From Streptomyces sp. CB00316 (GTDB lineage: Bacteria > Actinomycetota > Actinomycetes > Streptomycetales > Streptomycetaceae): DNA of 64,000 nucleotides. The notes below the pieces were generated by a model, which was not told the DNA's origin, ran no database searches, and saw only the letters and a program-made list of their open reading frames with translations. A program made the position numbers and the translations under genes. The stretch is from contig NZ_LIXI01000003.1 of NCBI RefSeq assembly GCF_001905595.1, positions 248,001-312,000 of the forward strand, written 5' to 3'. Below, one piece after another: positions 25,473-32,769 of the stretch (the first letter of the stretch is position 1; the number at the start of each line of letters is the position of its first letter).

Positions 25473-26575
25473 CGGCCCTCCTCCGGTCCGCGTGCGACCA
25501 GCCGGCCCAGAGCCGCCAGGTCCCGTTCCGCGTGGTGCTGGCGCACGTAGACGCCCAGGTCGGTCACGGCCCGCGCATGCCGCTCGTCACGGCACAGGGG
25601 CCCCGCGCCGGTCGCCCGGCCCACGTGGTCCAGGACCTCGGAGCACACCTCCGCCACCACGGCCCGTACCCGCAGCGCACGCAGCCCGGCCGCCCCCGCC
25701 TTGTCGAGCGGGTCGAGGTCGATCTCCTCGGCCGCCCGGCGCAGCACCGTACCGGCCGTGTACAGCCGCAGGTCCACCGCGCCGGCGTGAGCGTCGGTGA
25801 ACGGGTCGGCGCGCCGCTCCGCCCGGGTGAACAGCACGTGGGCCACCGCCCGCGCACCGCCGTACCAGCACGCGGCCACGCCGACCCCGCCGTGGTGGAA
25901 GCCGGGGCGGCGCAGGTACGCCTCCACCCCGCCGACCGCGGTGGCCGGAACGTCGGTGAAGCGGATGTCGGGGCTGTCGCTGCCGGCCATGCCGATCGCC
26001 CGCCAGGTGCCTGACACCGGCCGGCATCCCGGGCCCGTCGCACCCGCCTCCGTTTCCGGGGCGGTGGTACGGACGGCTTCGGGGATGCCGGTACGGACGG
26101 CGAAGAGCCGTCGCCCGTCCTCCGCCGTGGCGGTGACCAGGGCGTGGGTGCAGCTGTGCGCTCCGGAGCAGTACTGCTTGAGACCGTTGAGCACCCAGCC
26201 GTCCGGTCCGCGGGTCGCGGTCAGTCCGGAGCCCGGTGGTTCGGCTGCCCACACCCCCCAGTACTGGCCGGGCGCCACCGGATCGCCGTCCTCCAGCTCG
26301 GCCAGGATCGCCACGGCGTCGAGGTGGCCCTCCGCCAGCCGGGCGGCGCACAGATCGTCCTCCGCCACCGCGGACAGCACATCGAACCGGGCGGAGGTCC
26401 GGCCACCGCCCGGCAACGGCGCCTCGACGGTACCTGCCGTCACGGCGTCGACGAAGCGGGTGAACCGGTCCGCCGCACGGCGGACCGCGAGCGGGTCGGC
26501 GCCGGCGCCGACCGCAGGTGTGGCACGGCCGTCGGACGCCTCGACGCCCGTCGGCAGGGGGATCGCATCATGCAT
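25469..26575 (-). CDS. acyl-CoA dehydrogenase-like flavoprotein
   Basis: Acyl-CoA dehydrogenase-family protein of 368 residues, first gene of the four-gene operon. The FAD-binding middle segment GVWAAEPPGSGLTATRGPDG with WVLNGLKQYCSGAHSCTHAL matches the ACAD beta-domain; the C-terminal helical domain includes GFHHGGVGVAACWYGGARAV. The catalytic base cannot be assigned by eye, so it may act on a non-CoA substrate or be a divergent member. The start at 26575 (MHDAIPL) has AAGGAG nine bases upstream; an upstream in-frame ATG at 26596 is less likely. Downstream gene starts within its stop codon. Confidence 0.82.
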   Translation of the reverse strand: MHDAIPLPTGVEASDGRATPAVGAGADPLAVRRAADRFTRFVDAVTAGTVEAPLPGGGRTSARFDVLSAVAEDDLCAARLAEGHLDAVAILAELEDGDPVAPGQYWGVWAAEPPGSGLTATRGPDGWVLNGLKQYCSGAHSCTHALVTATAEDGRRLFAVRTGIPEAVRTTAPETEAGATGPGCRPVSGTWRAIGMAGSDSPDIRFTDVPATAVGGVEAYLRRPGFHHGGVGVAACWYGGARAVAHVLFTRAERRADPFTDAHAGAVDLRLYTAGTVLRRAAEEIDLDPLDKAGAAGLRALRVRAVVAEVCSEVLDHVGRATGAGPLCRDERHARAVTDLGVYVRQHHAERDLAALGRLVARGPEEGR

Positions 26576-26757
26576 CGGCGGCACTCCTTGCTCCATCGCT
26601 CGTCGGCCATAGGCCGCCAGGGGCCCATCGCCCCTCGAGAAGTCGGGGGCCGGGGGTGCGCTTCCACGATCACCCTTTCCGGCGGCCCGCGCTTCTGGGT
26701 GCCCCTGGATCGCGGCATCACACCTGATGGCGGTGGTCGACCGCCCGCGACCCGGGG

Positions 26758-26945
26758 TCAGGAGGACGGAGGTACGCGCAGGGCGAGCAGGGAGGTGTCG
26801 TCACTGGCCCAGCCGTCGTGGTGGTCGGCCGGAGCCGCGCCGACGCCCTTCACGGTCGCCGGGGCCGGTCACCCGCGCGGCCAGCGAGGTGAGGCCCTCG
26901 AAGACCTGCTCGGGGCCGGTGTCCACGCTCCCGGAAGGATGATCC
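26758..26945 (-). pseudogene. C-terminal gene remnant, phosphatase-like
   Basis: Two adjoining minus-strand fragments in different frames: TGPEQVFEGLTSLAARVTGP, then KGVGAAPADHHDGWASDDTS followed by LLALRVPPSS and TGA at 26760-26758. The ending DDTSLLALRV resembles the last strand of PP2C/SpoIIE-type phosphatases, but the identification is weak. No start codon or N-terminal domain is present; this is a decayed tail between two intact genes. Confidence 0.4.
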
Positions 26946-26952
26946 GGGTGCC

Positions 26953-27357
26953 TCAGGCCAGGAGTTTCGCCTTGGCCCGCTCGTACTCCTCGGGGCTGAG
27001 GGCGCCCTTGTCCTTGAGCTCGGCGAGCTTCGTCAGATCGCTCACATGACTGGTGGAGCCGGCGGAGCCCTCGCCGCTCGCGGCCTCCCTCACGTACTGC
27101 CGGAAGGCCGCCTCCGAATCCTTGACCGCCTTGGCGTCGCGTTCGTGCATGCTCCGGCCGCGGACGATCAGGTAGACCAGCACGCCCAGGTAGGGCAGCA
27201 GGATCACGAAGATCAGCCAGCCCGCCTTGGCCCAGCCGTTCAGCGTGTGGTCGCGGAAGAGATCCGTCACCACCTTGAACAGCAGGAAGAACCACATCAC
27301 CCAGAGGAACAGGTACAGCATGGTCAGAAAGACGTTCAGGAGCGGGTAATCGTCCAT
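26953..27357 (-). CDS. PLDc_N/SHOCT membrane protein
   Basis: Small membrane protein of 134 residues. Two N-terminal hydrophobic helices (LNVFLTMLYLFLWVMWFFLL and AGWLIFVILLPYLGVLVYLI) form a PLDc_N-like hairpin, then a charged linker, then a C-terminal SHOCT motif (LTKLAELKDKGALSPEEYER, AKAKLL), a short oligomerisation helix common in Streptomyces. No enzyme domain is attached. Likely a membrane-associated scaffold of unknown role; possibly stress related in other streptomycetes. Monocistronic, start ATG at 27357. Confidence 0.88.
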   Translation of the reverse strand: MDDYPLLNVFLTMLYLFLWVMWFFLLFKVVTDLFRDHTLNGWAKAGWLIFVILLPYLGVLVYLIVRGRSMHERDAKAVKDSEAAFRQYVREAASGEGSAGSTSHVSDLTKLAELKDKGALSPEEYERAKAKLLA

Positions 27358-27459
27358 GAGGCCAACTCCGTTCGCGCGTATAGTCCCTCATTCATACGCT
27401 TGGTCCCGTTTCTCCGCATCCGTAGTCGGCAGTGGGAGGAGGAAGGAGGGCCCGGGCCG

Positions 27460-27969
27460 TCAGTCCTTGGCCGCGACGCCGGTGACCCGCAGCAGGTGGA
27501 CAGGCGGGTGCGTGAGGTCGAGGTCCGGGCGCCAGGCCGCCAGGATCTGCGCCGATGGGTCGAACAGCGGCGTGGGCAGTTCCTCGGGGATGGTCCACCG
27601 CCAGGCGCTGATCAGGTGCGGCTCGGTGACCTCGGGGACCCCGGAGCCCAGGCGGACGAGGGCCGCCATGCTGATGCGGTTGATCCCGCCGATCACGTCG
27701 TGGAGCATCGCGAAGACGTCCACCGCGCCCTCGTCCACGGTGAGACCCGTCTCCTCGCGCAGCTCACGCGCGGCGGCCGCCGCGACCGACTCGTGCGTCG
27801 GGTCGACCTTGCCGCCGGGCAGCTCCCACGTACCGCTGTGGTGCCTCCCCAGAAGCACGCGTCCCTGTCCGTCCTCGACGATCACGCCGACCCCGAGGGC
27901 CGCCTGCGCTGTGGGCGGGTGCGTGTTGCGGACGCGGCCGGTGAGGGAATCGGGGGTTTCCGTGGCCAT
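27460..27969 (-). CDS. NUDIX hydrolase
   Basis: Nudix-fold pyrophosphatase of 169 residues. The Nudix box runs from GGKVDPTHESVAAAAARELR into EETG, giving the expected G-x5-E-x7-REx2EE pattern; the preceding HHSGTWELPGG is typical of NTP-cleaning or ADP-ribose-type members. ATG at 27969 has GGAGA upstream; an upstream in-frame start at 28023 is less likely. It lies 93 bases downstream of the NAD-kinase-like gene on the same strand, so a shared transcript is possible; substrate unknown. Confidence 0.88.
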   Translation of the reverse strand: MATETPDSLTGRVRNTHPPTAQAALGVGVIVEDGQGRVLLGRHHSGTWELPGGKVDPTHESVAAAAARELREETGLTVDEGAVDVFAMLHDVIGGINRISMAALVRLGSGVPEVTEPHLISAWRWTIPEELPTPLFDPSAQILAAWRPDLDLTHPPVHLLRVTGVAAKD

Positions 27970-28062
27970 GGTGCTGGGTCTCCGCTCTCCGGGGCTTCTG
28001 CCGGGCCGGTGGTTCCGGAACACCGTAACGACGTCGTGGGGCGTGTCAGGAGCCGGTCCCGC

Positions 28063-28962
28063 TCAGACCACCAGCCGCAGCGCGGTCGCCGAGACGCCCA
28101 GCCGTACGCTCTGACCCCAGGTCAGCTCCAGGGCGTCCGACTCCATCCCGTCCCCGAAGACGACGATCCGGTCCGACTCCACGGTGAGCCGCAGGCCCTG
28201 CCCCCGGTTCAGTTCGCCGGAGACCAGGGACGTGCCGGTGACCGGTGAGGGCCAGGCCTCGCGGACGAACCAGAGGAGCCGCGGGTCGCTCGGCGCGGGC
28301 AGCGGAGTGGTGCTGCCGCGCTCCAGCCACAGGGACCGCAGCCAGCCGGTGGCGCCCGTGCCCGTGCCGACGAGGACTCCGGAGGATGCCTGGGCCTCGC
28401 CGGGGGCCGGGGCGCCGTCGGGGCCCAGGCGGTAGCGGGCCGTCTGGTGGCCGGGCGGGCCCAGGTAGATCTCGTTGAGCGCGAGCAGCCGCTGGGTGTC
28501 GTCGGCGACCGCCTCGACCATGGTCAACGCGTCCACCGTGGATCCGGCGGCCGTCGCCGCGCGCAGCAGGGCGGCCGCGTCGGCGCAGCTGTGGCGGACC
28601 AGGACACCGGGGTTGCGCCCGGGGTCGGTGTCGATGCCCACCACCGGCTGGCCGGACAGGTACTTCGCGGCGTTGGCGACCAGCCCGTCCTGGCCGACCA
28701 CGACCACCACGTCCTCCGGCGCGAACAGGAACCGGTCCAGGTCCGCCCGCTCCACCCGGGTGGAGCGCCAGGTGAGCGGCACGGCGGCCGCCACGTCCCG
28801 CAGGGCCTGCTGCGTACGTTCGTGGCGCCGGGCGACCTCGTCGATCGAGCGGCCCCGGCTGGACAGGAAGAACGCGGCCTGCCCGTGCGTGCCGTGCCGG
28901 GCGAGCAACTCCTCGTACTCCGTCCTGCGATGGACGAGCACCGCCCGCGGGGCCAGGCTCAC
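28063..28962 (-). CDS. NAD kinase-like protein
   Basis: Protein of 299 residues with the ATP-NAD kinase fold. The GGDG motif is present as VVVVGQDGLVANAAKYLSGQ, the NE/D motif as LALNEIYLGP, and the TPTGSTAY-equivalent loop as VLVGTGTGATGWLRSL. It is a divergent relative, not the housekeeping NadK: the second Gly is Gln and the third motif is altered. Phosphorylation of NAD or another nucleotide/diol is plausible but unproven. Its ATG overlaps the SPFH gene stop by four bases, so the two are translationally coupled. Confidence 0.83.
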   Translation of the reverse strand: MSLAPRAVLVHRRTEYEELLARHGTHGQAAFFLSSRGRSIDEVARRHERTQQALRDVAAAVPLTWRSTRVERADLDRFLFAPEDVVVVVGQDGLVANAAKYLSGQPVVGIDTDPGRNPGVLVRHSCADAAALLRAATAAGSTVDALTMVEAVADDTQRLLALNEIYLGPPGHQTARYRLGPDGAPAPGEAQASSGVLVGTGTGATGWLRSLWLERGSTTPLPAPSDPRLLWFVREAWPSPVTGTSLVSGELNRGQGLRLTVESDRIVVFGDGMESDALELTWGQSVRLGVSATALRLVV

Positions 28963-29972
28963 GCTCCCGCCCCGCCGTCCGCGCGGCCGAGCCTGGCGAG
29001 GAGCCCGGTGAGCACGTCGGGGGAGAGGGTGAGGCTCTCGATCCGCGGCACGTTCTCCGCGAGCCGGGTCGCCGCCAGGGCGTGCAGCGTGGCCGGATCG
29101 ACCTCGCCGTGTACGCGCAGCCAGGCGGCCTGGGCCTCGGCGCGCGCCGAGCCCGTCTCGCGCGCCGCCTCGGCGTCCGCCCTGGCCAGGCGCACCTTGC
29201 GGGAGGCCTCCGCCTCCGTCCGTACGCCGTCGGCCGCGGCCTTCTCCTCAGCTTCCCGGCGCGCGTTGGTGCCGCGCTGGTCGACCAACTGCTCCTCGCG
29301 CCGGGCCAGTTCGATCTGGCTGGCCAGCTCGTTCTCGGCGATGGTGCGCTCGCGCTCGACGGCGACGGCCCGCCGTTCGTAGGTGGCTCGGTCCGCCTCC
29401 TGCTGGATCTGCTCGCGCGCCGGGGTGCGCAGGGCGCGCTCGACCTCGGCTTCGGGACGGATCGCGACGACGCGCACGGCGACAACGTCGATCCCGGTGG
29501 CGGGGAGCCTCGGCTCGGCGGCGAGACCGGCGGCGACCCGTTCGCGTACGGAGGCGACTCCGTCCACCAGGGCCCGCGCGAGCGGGGTGCGGGCCAGGAC
29601 GTCCAGCGTGTGCTGCTGCGCGGTCTCGGTGAGCAGGGTGGCGATCTGCTCCAGGGGTGCGCTGCGCCAGCTGCCGGTGTCAGGGTCCACGGAGAAGTCC
29701 AGCCGGTCGGCCGCCAGGGCCGGGTCGTCGACCCGGTAGGTGACGGTGGCCTGCACGGTGACGTCCTGGAAGTCGGCCGTACGGGCGTGGAACGCCATGG
29801 CCAGCTCCCGGTCGTCGACCGGCACCTCGGAGAGCGCCGCCGACAGTGACCGGTACCAGAAGCTGAGTCCCCGCCCGTCGTGGGCGAGCTTGCCGCGCTT
29901 GTGGTGGCGGATGTGCGCGGTGGGCGCGGAGCGCAGATGGCGCCAGCCGAAGCGCCGGATGATGTCGGCCAC
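28959..29972 (-). CDS. SPFH/band-7 domain protein
   Basis: SPFH (stomatin/prohibitin/flotillin) protein of 337 residues without an obvious transmembrane anchor. The SPFH domain (about residues 20-190) includes FQDVTVQATVTYRVDDPALA and TGIDVVAVRVVAIRPEAEVE. A long alanine/arginine/glutamate coiled coil follows (about 190-275, with RATYERRAVAVERERTIAEN and REAEEKAAADGVRTEAEASR). GTG start at 29972 after GAGGGGGA. First gene of the SPFH/NAD-kinase-like operon; a near-consensus promoter lies just upstream at 30006-30034. Confidence 0.88.
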   Translation of the reverse strand: MADIIRRFGWRHLRSAPTAHIRHHKRGKLAHDGRGLSFWYRSLSAALSEVPVDDRELAMAFHARTADFQDVTVQATVTYRVDDPALAADRLDFSVDPDTGSWRSAPLEQIATLLTETAQQHTLDVLARTPLARALVDGVASVRERVAAGLAAEPRLPATGIDVVAVRVVAIRPEAEVERALRTPAREQIQQEADRATYERRAVAVERERTIAENELASQIELARREEQLVDQRGTNARREAEEKAAADGVRTEAEASRKVRLARADAEAARETGSARAEAQAAWLRVHGEVDPATLHALAATRLAENVPRIESLTLSPDVLTGLLARLGRADGGAGA

Positions 29973-30005
29973 GGGGTCCCCCTCGAACTTGATCTCGTCA
30001 TGGAG

Positions 30006-30034
30006 ACGATAAGGGGTGAGGGGTAAATAGTCAA
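30006..30034 (-). promoter_or_regulatory. near-consensus housekeeping promoter of SPFH operon
   Basis: Minus strand: -35 TTGACT (30034-30029), 17-base spacer, -10 TATCGT (30011-30006), transcription start predicted near 29999, about 27 bases before the GTG. The -35 overlaps the stop of the upstream SDR gene. Unusually AT-rich for this genome. Confidence 0.75.
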
Positions 30035-30828
30035 GGTGACGAAAAGGGGGGTGGGTATGCTCGGCGGGCCAGGTGTCTGGCGGGGATCTCGCCGCCGCCG
30101 TGCACGGCCAGGTCCGCGCCGGTGACGTACGAGGAGTGCGGGCCGGCCAGCCAGAGGCAGGCGCGCGCCACGTCCACCGGAACCGCCAGCCGGCCCATGG
30201 GGACGATGCCCGCCACTGCCGTCCCGTCGTCCTCCCCGTACAGCGCGGTGGCGCTCGCGGTACGGATGAGCCCGGCGGTGATGTGGTTCACCCGGACCTT
30301 CGGCGCCCACTCCAGGGCCAGAGCCCGGGTGAGGCCGAGCAGCCCCGCCTTGGCGGCCGAGTAGGCGGCGGTGCCCGGCTGCGGGTCGTGGGCGGAGACG
30401 CTGCCGATGTTGATCACTCCGCCGCCCTCCGACTGCTCCCGCATGACCAGATTCGCGGCCTGGGCCACGTAGAAGGGGGCGAGGAGATTGAGGGCGACGA
30501 TCCTCTCGACGAAGTGGGGGGAGACGCTGGCCGCGTCGGCGTCGGGGGAGCCGCCCGCGTTGTTGACGAGGACGTCGAGCCGGCCGAACCGCTCGGTCGT
30601 CGCCGCCACCAGTCCAGCCGCCGCCGCCGGGTCCCGTACGTCCGTGGAGCGGAAGGTGGCGTGCCGCCCGCCCGACGACGGCAGCGTGGTCGGCGCGGTG
30701 CGGCCGCAGACCATGACCTCCGCGCCCGCGGCGAGGAAGGCCTCCGCGATGACGGCGCCGATGCCCTGGGTGCCGCCGGTGACGATCACCGCCTGTCCGG
30801 TGAAGTCGATCGGATCGCCCAGCTCCAT
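30031..30828 (-). CDS. short-chain dehydrogenase/reductase
   Basis: Classical SDR of 265 residues. The cofactor motif is VIVTGGTQGIGAVIAEAFLA (TGxxxGIG), followed by NNAGG; catalytic residues lie in NIGSVSAHDPQPGTAAYSAA with Lys in the next residues (Ser-Tyr-Lys). CGRT after the second strand suggests NADP preference. The C-terminus VTGADLAVHGGG is family-typical. Probably a 3-oxoacyl- or hydroxysteroid-type reductase acting on a lipid-like substrate. Monocistronic; an imperfect palindrome 45-62 bases upstream (30873-30890) could be its operator. Its stop overlaps the SPFH promoter. Confidence 0.9.
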   Translation of the reverse strand: MELGDPIDFTGQAVIVTGGTQGIGAVIAEAFLAAGAEVMVCGRTAPTTLPSSGGRHATFRSTDVRDPAAAAGLVAATTERFGRLDVLVNNAGGSPDADAASVSPHFVERIVALNLLAPFYVAQAANLVMREQSEGGGVINIGSVSAHDPQPGTAAYSAAKAGLLGLTRALALEWAPKVRVNHITAGLIRTASATALYGEDDGTAVAGIVPMGRLAVPVDVARACLWLAGPHSSYVTGADLAVHGGGEIPARHLARRAYPPPFSSP

Positions 30829-30872
30829 GGTCCGCCCCTCGCCGGTGGCTTCTCGGTGCGCCCCCAGGGAAT

Positions 30873-30890
30873 CTACCAATCGCTTGTTAG
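30873..30890. promoter_or_regulatory. candidate TetR-type operator (KstR2-like half-sites)
   Basis: CTACCAATCGCTTGTTAG matches its reverse complement at 14 of 18 positions. The minus-strand AACAAGCGATTGGT resembles the AnCAAGnnCTTGnT consensus known for mycobacterial KstR2, with one core mismatch. It lies 45 bases before the SDR start. Suggestive only. Confidence 0.4.
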
Positions 30891-31039
30891 GTTCGACAGG
30901 GGGCGATCGCGCCCGGAACCACGGGCGGCCGGTGAGCTCCGAAGAGATCACCGGCCGGCCGGGCGTTGCGCCGCCCCCGTCCCCACGGTGCGGCGCGGGT
31001 GGGCCGTCCCCATCCGCTGGGACGGACGGTCCACGCCTG

Positions 31040-31702
31040 TCAGGACTCCGGACGCACCCGGGTCCCACGTCTGTCAGGATCCGGCGCGCCCGCCGTGAGT
31101 CCCAGTCCGGGCAGGATCGCCTTCTCGACGAACCTGCTGAGGTACGCGGCGTCCGCGTACCGCCCCTCCAGCAGCGGCCGCGCGCGCATCACGCCGAGCA
31201 GCTGGGCCGCCACGTACTCCGCCCCCGGCAGGTCCGCCGGGATCTCGCCGCGCGCCTGCGCCCGCCGGACCATCGCGTCGATCGCCGCGATCTCCGGCAC
31301 GATCAGCGCCTCGCGCAGGGCGCGCAGCAGCTCGGGGTTCTGGAGCGCCGCGTGGCTGAGCGCGTGCATCAGCGGGGTGTCGCGCCCCGAAGCCTCGCCG
31401 ATCGCCCGGGCCGCCTCCAGGAGGTCCCCGGCGAGCGTCCCGGTGTCGATGTCCGGAAGCCGCATCCGCCGGGTGCCGTGCAGTGCGGCGACGACCAGCT
31501 CCGGCTTCGATCCCCACTGCCGGTACAGCGTCGACTTGCCGCAACGGGTGCGGGCGGCGACGCCCTCCATGGTCAGCGACTCGTAACCGCTCTCCCGCAA
31601 CAGGTCCAGCACCGCCGTGTAGAGCTCCTGCGCCCGTTCCGGTGTGATCTTCGACCGGCGGGAGGCGAGGGCTGACTCCGGTACGGAATCGGGCGACGGC
31701 AT
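31040..31702 (-). CDS. TetR family regulator of the PAP2/DMT pair
   Basis: TetR-type repressor of 220 residues. The HTH is TMEGVAARTRCGKSTLYRQW (residues about 44-63), preceded by TPERAQELYTAVLDLLRESG; the C-domain (ALREALIVPEIAAIDAMVRR) is of the TetR_C_16/11-like type. ATG at 31702 has GGAGGG upstream. The repeated operator array 29-109 bases upstream, in the divergent promoter to the PAP2 gene, is its obvious target, implying autoregulation and control of the PAP2-DMT operon. Ligand unknown. Confidence 0.88.
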   Translation of the reverse strand: MPSPDSVPESALASRRSKITPERAQELYTAVLDLLRESGYESLTMEGVAARTRCGKSTLYRQWGSKPELVVAALHGTRRMRLPDIDTGTLAGDLLEAARAIGEASGRDTPLMHALSHAALQNPELLRALREALIVPEIAAIDAMVRRAQARGEIPADLPGAEYVAAQLLGVMRARPLLEGRYADAAYLSRFVEKAILPGLGLTAGAPDPDRRGTRVRPES

Positions 31703-31730
31703 GGACGGTCCCTCCTGCGGCGGTGTTCTC

Positions 31731-31811
31731 GATACGCCAGTGTACCGATACGCCAGTGTACCGATACGCCAGTGTACCGATACGACAACGTATCGGTACA
31801 CTGGCGTATCG
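31731..31811. promoter_or_regulatory. operator array: three direct repeats plus inverted copy
   Basis: GATACGCCAGTGTACC occurs three times in tandem with no gap (31731-31746, 31747-31762, 31763-31778). The third leads into a perfect dyad with 23-bp arms (31762-31784 and 31789-31811) around ACAA, so a fourth copy lies inverted at 31795-31810. A smaller palindrome, GGCATGG-ATTCG-CCATGCC, follows at 31816-31834. The array sits between the divergent TetR and PAP2 genes. Confidence 0.9.
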
Positions 31812-31869
31812 ATTCGGCATGGATTCGCCATGCCGTCCTGACACCGCTTCGCATCCAAGGGGGCACCGG

Positions 31870-32769
31870 GTGACGTACGCCCGCACCGAGCCCACGGACC
31901 AGGAGCCGGACATACGTGCCCGACCGCCCCTCGTCCGCGAGTTCCTTCTCGTGGCCGGACTCTTCCTGGCCTACAAGTTCGGCCGCAGAGCAGCCAACGG
32001 CCATGTCGAGGAGGCGTTCGGCAACGCCGGGAACGTCTGGGACCTCGAACGCGCCCTGCGCCTGCCGGGTGAGGGCGGCGTCCAGGGCGTACTGCTGCAC
32101 AGCCAGACGCTGATCCACGCGGCGAACACCTACTACGCCACCGTGCACTTCCCCGCCACGGTTGTCTTCCTGGTCTGGCTCTACTGGCGCCGCCCGCTCC
32201 ACTACCTCTGGTCACGGCGCATCCTGGCCGTTCTCACCGGGGGAGCCCTGGTGCTCCACCTGCTCTTCCCGCTCGCCCCGCCGCGGATGCTCCCGGCCGC
32301 CGGACTGGTCGACACCGGCCAGGTCTACGGGCCGACGGTGTACGGGGCGACGCCCGCGACCGACACGATGGCGAACCAGTTCGCCGCGATGCCCTCGCTG
32401 CACGTCGGCTGGGCCGTGATGGTGGCCGTCGGGCTCATCGTCGCCACCCGCTCCCGGTGGCGCTCGCTCTGGCTGCTGCACCCGGCGATCACCCTGCTCG
32501 TCGTGGTGGGCACGGCCAACCACTACTGGCTCGACGCGATCGTGGTCGTGGCGCTGCTGGCGGTGGCGCTCGCCGCGCTGCGCCTGCCCCTCCCGGCCCG
32601 GAACGTACCGGCGCGCCTGCCGTGGGCGGCGGGCGGCGGGGCGGTGTCCGGCGAGAGTGCGGACGCACCTGCGTACGCCGTCTCCGGTGCGGAGGCGGCA
32701 GTGGACCCGTACGTCGTCGGTGCCGCGCACCCCGCACGCACCCCGGCCGGAGCCGGGGCAGGCCGATGA
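31870..32769 (+). CDS. PAP2-superfamily phosphatase/transferase
   Basis: Integral membrane protein of 299 residues with about six hydrophobic helices and PAP2-like motifs: MPSLHVGWAVMVAVGLIVAT (the SxH element) and GTANHYWLDAIVVVALLAVA (H and D of the third motif). This layout is the inositolphosphotransferase/aureobasidin-resistance-like branch that acts on lipid phosphates; the substrate is unknown. The GTG at 31870 after AAGGGGG is preferred because the frame upstream runs through the operator repeats. It ends in an Ala/Gly-rich tail whose TGA overlaps the next gene start. Confidence 0.87.
   Translation: MTYARTEPTDQEPDIRARPPLVREFLLVAGLFLAYKFGRRAANGHVEEAFGNAGNVWDLERALRLPGEGGVQGVLLHSQTLIHAANTYYATVHFPATVVFLVWLYWRRPLHYLWSRRILAVLTGGALVLHLLFPLAPPRMLPAAGLVDTGQVYGPTVYGATPATDTMANQFAAMPSLHVGWAVMVAVGLIVATRSRWRSLWLLHPAITLLVVVGTANHYWLDAIVVVALLAVALAALRLPLPARNVPARLPWAAGGGAVSGESADAPAYAVSGAEAAVDPYVVGAAHPARTPAGAGAGR

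Noticed and set aside
31731..31811. Possible short CRISPR array
   Set aside because: The 16-bp units are contiguous with no spacers and end in a palindrome within a divergent promoter, and there are no cas genes; an operator array explains it.
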